Shown here in pieces: positions 59,881 to 64,000 of a DNA stretch of 64,000 bases. The DNA lies in assembly GCF_905475345.1 (NCBI RefSeq), contig NC_066601.1, positions 1,597,001 to 1,661,000 of the forward strand, read 5' to 3'. Source of the DNA: Vespula vulgaris (Eukaryota; Arthropoda; Insecta; Hymenoptera; Vespidae). Below the pieces are notes generated by a model. It saw only the letters and a list, made by a program, of their open reading frames with translations, was not told where the DNA came from and did not search any database. How positions within the stretch are numbered: the stretch's first letter is position 1; every line of letters starts with the position of its first letter. The translations under genes and the position numbers were made by a program.

Positions 59881-62260
59881 AAGTCTCGATAGTTAACATC
59901 ATCCAAATCTCATCTCAAATTTAAGGATAGTAAGGAAAGGTGCTACGATTGTGAGAAAATAACACTCGTATGTTAGAATGTTTCTATTCTTTTTATTAAA
60001 CCATCTTATATTAATTCGAAAAGAAATATATATTTGATTCATACATAATTATTGTTATAAAAATAGAACGGTATTGGTATAACGAATCATCCGGATGATT
60101 GTGTAAGATAATAAAATTAGGAATTTTAATTTTTATGAAGTTATATTTATCGTATTGATTCATAAATGAACAAGTGTTGTTTCATAGTAATAAATTCTTT
60201 ACTTATGATTGGCACTTATTTATGAATTAATCGAATATCATTATCGATTTGGCTACATTTTTATATGTGTATTCGTTTCTAAATAAGAAATTATTTTATT
60301 AATAAAAGAGATTGATATTTAATGTAATATGAAAATTATATATTATTTTAATAACACTAGAACATGAATATGAAGAGGAATTAAATTAAAATTACTTTTT
60401 TTTTTTCTTGCAACGTTTAATATCATAAAAGATCAAATTTAATTCTAAAGTATTTTTTTATAATATGTGAAACTCGTTAAGAAAATTTTGGAAGACGTTC
60501 GAGATTCAATGTAATTAGATATGCAACTCGAATGACCTGTCAAACTATAATAATATGACGTTATACACGAAGCGAGCGAACACGTCGCTTTGTGTCAGAT
60601 CCTTCGCTATGATTCAAAGGCACGTAATGATAATCCAGTACAGACTCGGAGATAGAACTATCACATGTCGCATTTTGTCACTGATATCCACACAATGCCA
60701 ATTAATACCTTATTAATGACGGACAAGCGTAATGAAAGATATTTATTATACATTTATTTCATATAATTTAATATATATATATATATACATTATATATAAT
60801 ATATATTTATTTGTTCTTAATGGATCCTTTTTCTTCAAAACAAGAATAGATTTTTCACGGAACTGTCAACAAACCTGTCGATAGGATTTACTTTTTCCAG
60901 GACAACCGTATATGGGTTAATAACGAAACATTGATGATCGGAAGGCCGATACTGTATCGGAGGTCGATAGTAAAAGAGAAAACGGTGAGCTAAATCTACC
61001 AAACGATCTCTTCTGGAAATTGAAAATGTCTTACGGCTTCCGACGTAAAAGCGATAGTTGATTAAGACGGTGATTCTTATATTGGTTATAACAAAAACGT
61101 TGGACTGGTTATATCTAGATATTATATCTTACTTATTGTCAGTGAGAAAATCGATATATTTATGTCAATCAATATAGAACAGAGTTTCTCAATCTATTTG
61201 CCGTGCCGTTCAATACGTTCGTTTGTAACACGTTTTTTATAATTGCAGTCAAAGTTTCTTCATAGTAATATAAAATTTTTTAAAATACGGTAAACTAAAG
61301 TCATTGTATATTATTTTGATGTATACGATTGTTAACGCGTTATATTCTCGCGGTATAATTCCAAAGGAATATATACTATAAACCAATTAAATATTAATTA
61401 ACTTTCCTCGATTTCTTGTAAGAAATTTATTCTTTTCACGAGTCATTTAAATATTTAACGACGTCCGATATTGATACAAAATAGAAACACTGATACAAAA
61501 TAGTCGATATTTCTTGTAAAATAATAAACAGAGATAAAGATCCGGAAAGTTTGACAACGGATAAAGTGTTTCAGTTGAGATAATGTTTCAAGTATTTTTG
61601 AAAAATATTAACAAATTATATATAGATCGATGAATCGATTTGACTCAAGTATTTAAAGCAACAAAATATTTTTATTAACAAGATAATAAAACGTCTGTTT
61701 GTCAGAGTTTTACAGATATACATAAAAAAGTTTGTTAAGTGATCTCAATTCATATTCGAAATTCACTATCGCTATCAAATGGTATCGACTTAATATAATT
61801 AATAATTAGAGTTATTATAAATGATAAAAAGTCCAGCCTCTTGTAATCAATTTTTGTTCAATGTACTTTATCTTTCCAAACAAAAATAATCAAACATTAA
61901 TTGACAATTATCATAAGTTATACATTAATAGTTAAAATTTATCGCTATTAATCATATATAAAAAAATTCCTTTAGAACATTTATAATTATAAAATATATT
62001 GATTCGATTAAAATTATTTTTCTCATTAAAGAAAATATTTAATACGTCAAATAAAAAGATGACTAGACACTAGTATATACTTACGCACATATGTATATAT
62101 CAATATTTTACTTTAAAATATTTCATAATACAATAATACTCAAAAAGCAAAACATTTTACAAAGGATTTTTATTGTTTCTTAAGAGATCTCACTTTCGTT
62201 CTCTCCTCTCTTTTTCTTCGTCGTTATCATAACTGACATTTATCATACATAAAATTGAAC
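59880..62260. other. AT-rich spacer, no gene
   Basis: AT-rich with few repeats. A complex island at 60530-60720 contains homeodomain-type cores (CAATTAATACCTTATTAATG) and Sox/TCF-like words. Nothing else is recognised. Confidence 0.5.
60530..60720. promoter_or_regulatory. Complex island with paired homeodomain-type cores, possible enhancer
   Basis: About 190 bp of balanced DNA in an AT-rich region. Two TTAAT-type cores lie 10 bp apart (CAATTAATACC, TTATTAATGA), close to ACACAATGCC and upstream GCTTTGTGTC. The motif content is suggestive only. Confidence 0.2.
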
Positions 62261-62267
62261 AGTCACG

Positions 62268-62399
62268 ATGTGCAAACGGACAATAAAAGGAGCTCGGAGC
62301 AAGTCAATGTACACGAAGGACTTTCTCGTATCGCGTAGAAATTTGTTCTATTTTGTGGGAGTAGTGTGTGGATTCAGTGATATGGTTGGTGGTCGGTGA
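62268..62399 (+). CDS. Short ORF of unknown function (43 codons), doubtful
   Basis: ATG-started plus frame (starts MCKRTIKGARSKSMYTKDF) with a basic N-terminus, a hydrophobic stretch near residues 28-35 (LFYFVGVVCGF) and TGA stop. It lies in a complex 250-bp segment, and a 13-bp word within it (CTCGTATCGCGTA, 62325) is repeated at 62437. It could be a small peptide or an upstream ORF; chance is the default. Confidence 0.1.
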   Translation: MCKRTIKGARSKSMYTKDFLVSRRNLFYFVGVVCGFSDMVGGR

Positions 62400-62449
62400 C
62401 ACACAGTACTTCCGCTGGGAGCATTTCATTTCAGTACTCGTATCGCGTA
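62325..62449. repeat. Paired 13-bp direct repeat CTCGTATCGCGTA
   Basis: Exact copies at 62325-62337 and 62437-62449, 112 bp apart, in otherwise unique DNA. The word is GC-rich for this region, so coincidence is unlikely but possible. Confidence 0.8.
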
Positions 62450-62772
62450 CGATCGCTACTTTCGTCGAGTCACCTTATATACGTGTACCTATATCTACAT
62501 TTACTACATATCCATAAATATATATACAGTATGTCCACTTTATATCTACACACTAGATTATTTCCCAAAGTATTAAAAAGAGAAAAAAAATTGTTTTGGA
62601 AGAACATTGTATGGGGACACGTATCATGGGGGACACATCGTAATAAACTTCGTAGAACTCTTTAAGATTATTACGAAGTCTAATAATTATTATGTTCTCT
62701 TTAACATCATATGATAATATTCGTTTGAAATACTTTAAACTGGAATAATACGTTTATCTCTATTCGTCCATC

Positions 62773-62822
<50 letters not shown>

Positions 62823-64000
62823 GATCCACATGAACAACTAATGTATACCTATATGTCAGAAACAAGCTCGAGGTTTCAGCAGCTGACACGGTTCCTTCGA
62901 ACTTCCTGATCCAGAAGCAATTACTATGAAAACATGACCGACACACGTGGTCCATTATAACGCGACCATTATAATGCCTCCTAGTTCTTATTTTTCTACG
63001 ATCTAACCGACATTCATGACTCTCGTTGAAAGTTTCAAGACTATGAGAGAATCGACTTCACAGCTTAACTTGACATAAACTTTCATCGTTCTCATCCTAT
63101 CGATGTTTTGATATTAGATTTTTGTTAAGGAAACAAATTTATATATGTACATATGACGCAATACATTTAAAAAAAGATATGTATAGATTAAATTTTATAT
63201 TAGATAATATATTATATTAATAATTTTATATTTCAATTGATTTAATCTTATATAAATATATTTATTTAAAAAGAAAGAGAGAGAGGAAGAATATTAAAAA
63301 ATAAATTGATAGTTTGTTTATTGAGTATATTTATTTTTGTATTTTTATCCTTTCGCAATTAGAACGTGTTTAAATAAACCGATGATTTGTGTGAGTAACC
63401 GCATGAGTAAATATCGAATAACAATATGATCGGCACGTGACTAGTATATGATCTATGAATAAGTAAACGAATGTATGACAAACAAATGTGATTGGAAAGA
63501 TAGCATTGTTTGAGATCGATAGAACAGCAATCAGTATGAAATGTTTAGAGAAAGCGACAATGTATAAAAATCTATTGAACGAAAATCTCTTAAAATATTT
63601 AATTATTTTTAAATGTATTGAATAAATCAAATCAAATAAATCAAATCAAATTATTAAACTGGTAGAACGAGGAACGACAAAATTTTTATTATTTTATATA
63701 TAAATAAACAGTAGTATGATACTTAATATTAATGATCAATCCAATATATCATATTTATCATAAAATAATTATTCAATAAAATATCTCTTGCGATACATCG
63801 AAATAATCATAGATACATTTTTATTATGCATTACTGTTCCGTTTGATGCAAATATTTTGATATTGTTTATATAAAGTATTAATAGACGATACACACACAT
63901 CATTGTAGTTCGTTTTAACATTTGATCTTAATACATACATACATACATCAAGTAACGAAAAGTATCCATGATACTCTCAAAGAATAAAGCTTATTGTTCT
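62450..64000. other. AT-rich spacer to the window end, no gene
   Basis: Contains a TA array (62779-62819), AT-rich DNA and short ATAC/ACAT runs near the end (63930-63950). Frames here begin with non-ATG codons and resemble nothing known. Confidence 0.6.
62779..62819. repeat. (TA)n microsatellite
   Basis: About 20 TA units preceded by TGTGTGTA. Confidence 0.96.

Noticed and set aside
63370..63630. 86-codon minus frame near the window end
   Set aside because: Starts at TTG, strongly AT-driven Ile/Phe composition, no domain.

Overview
This window looks like non-coding nuclear DNA from an insect. It is AT-rich, dense in (GA)n/(CT)n, (AT)n, GATA and trinucleotide microsatellites, rich in undepleted CpG (many TCGA, CGAA and ACGT words), and has no operon-like gene packing. 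I favour Hymenoptera because high CpG in an AT-rich, GA-microsatellite-rich genome is common there, but no diagnostic gene confirms this. Nothing points to a bacterial, viral or organellar origin.

I recognise no known protein, tRNA, rRNA, snRNA, CRISPR array or intact transposase. Nearly all long open frames are created by microsatellites that lack stop codons: (GA)n reads as Arg-Glu, (CT)n as Ser-Leu, (AT)n as Tyr-Ile and (TTC)n as Ser or Phe. The candidate exons and small ORFs listed are those with complex composition, an ATG or a good splice site. All are low confidence, because at moderate GC a frame of 50-80 codons arises by chance and several candidates also have the opposite strand open.

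Layout. 0-13 kb: AT-rich spacer with GA/CT arrays, a CpG-rich block near 4.1-4.8 kb, a small ORF at 5.7 kb, an inverted CT/GA pair at 7.2-7.5 kb and diverged tandem repeats at 5.2 and 11.2 kb. 13-24 kb: mixed CT/GA arrays, a complex frame between purine tracts at 16.2 kb, CpG-rich blocks at 19.7 kb and (strongest) 24.38-24.55 kb, the latter a possible promoter. 24.7-34 kb: microsatellites around a candidate minus-strand coding exon at 28.0-28.2 kb, a Z-DNA-prone tract at 31.4 kb and a well-bounded candidate exon at 33.63-33.83 kb. 34-36.4 kb: a repeat-rich block, probably a degraded mobile element, with a 294-bp-offset duplication, an inverted third copy and a perfect 12-bp hairpin. 36.4-51 kb: spacer with several microsatellite-free complex blocks that resemble regulatory DNA, a C-rich tract at 40.8-41.5 kb and two local duplications (42.9 and 45.4 kb). 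51-54.7 kb: three complex minus-strand ORFs and a possible two-exon plus-strand gene end. 55-64 kb: AT-rich spacer with a 142-codon plus ORF at 59.1 kb and a 43-codon ORF at 62.3 kb.

No set of genes can be shown to work together here. The window is most simply read as intergenic DNA or the interior of very long introns, possibly with a few isolated exons. I found no convincing previously undescribed system; the leads worth testing are the exon candidates, the CpG-rich promoter-like block, the 34-35 kb element and the microsatellite-free blocks.
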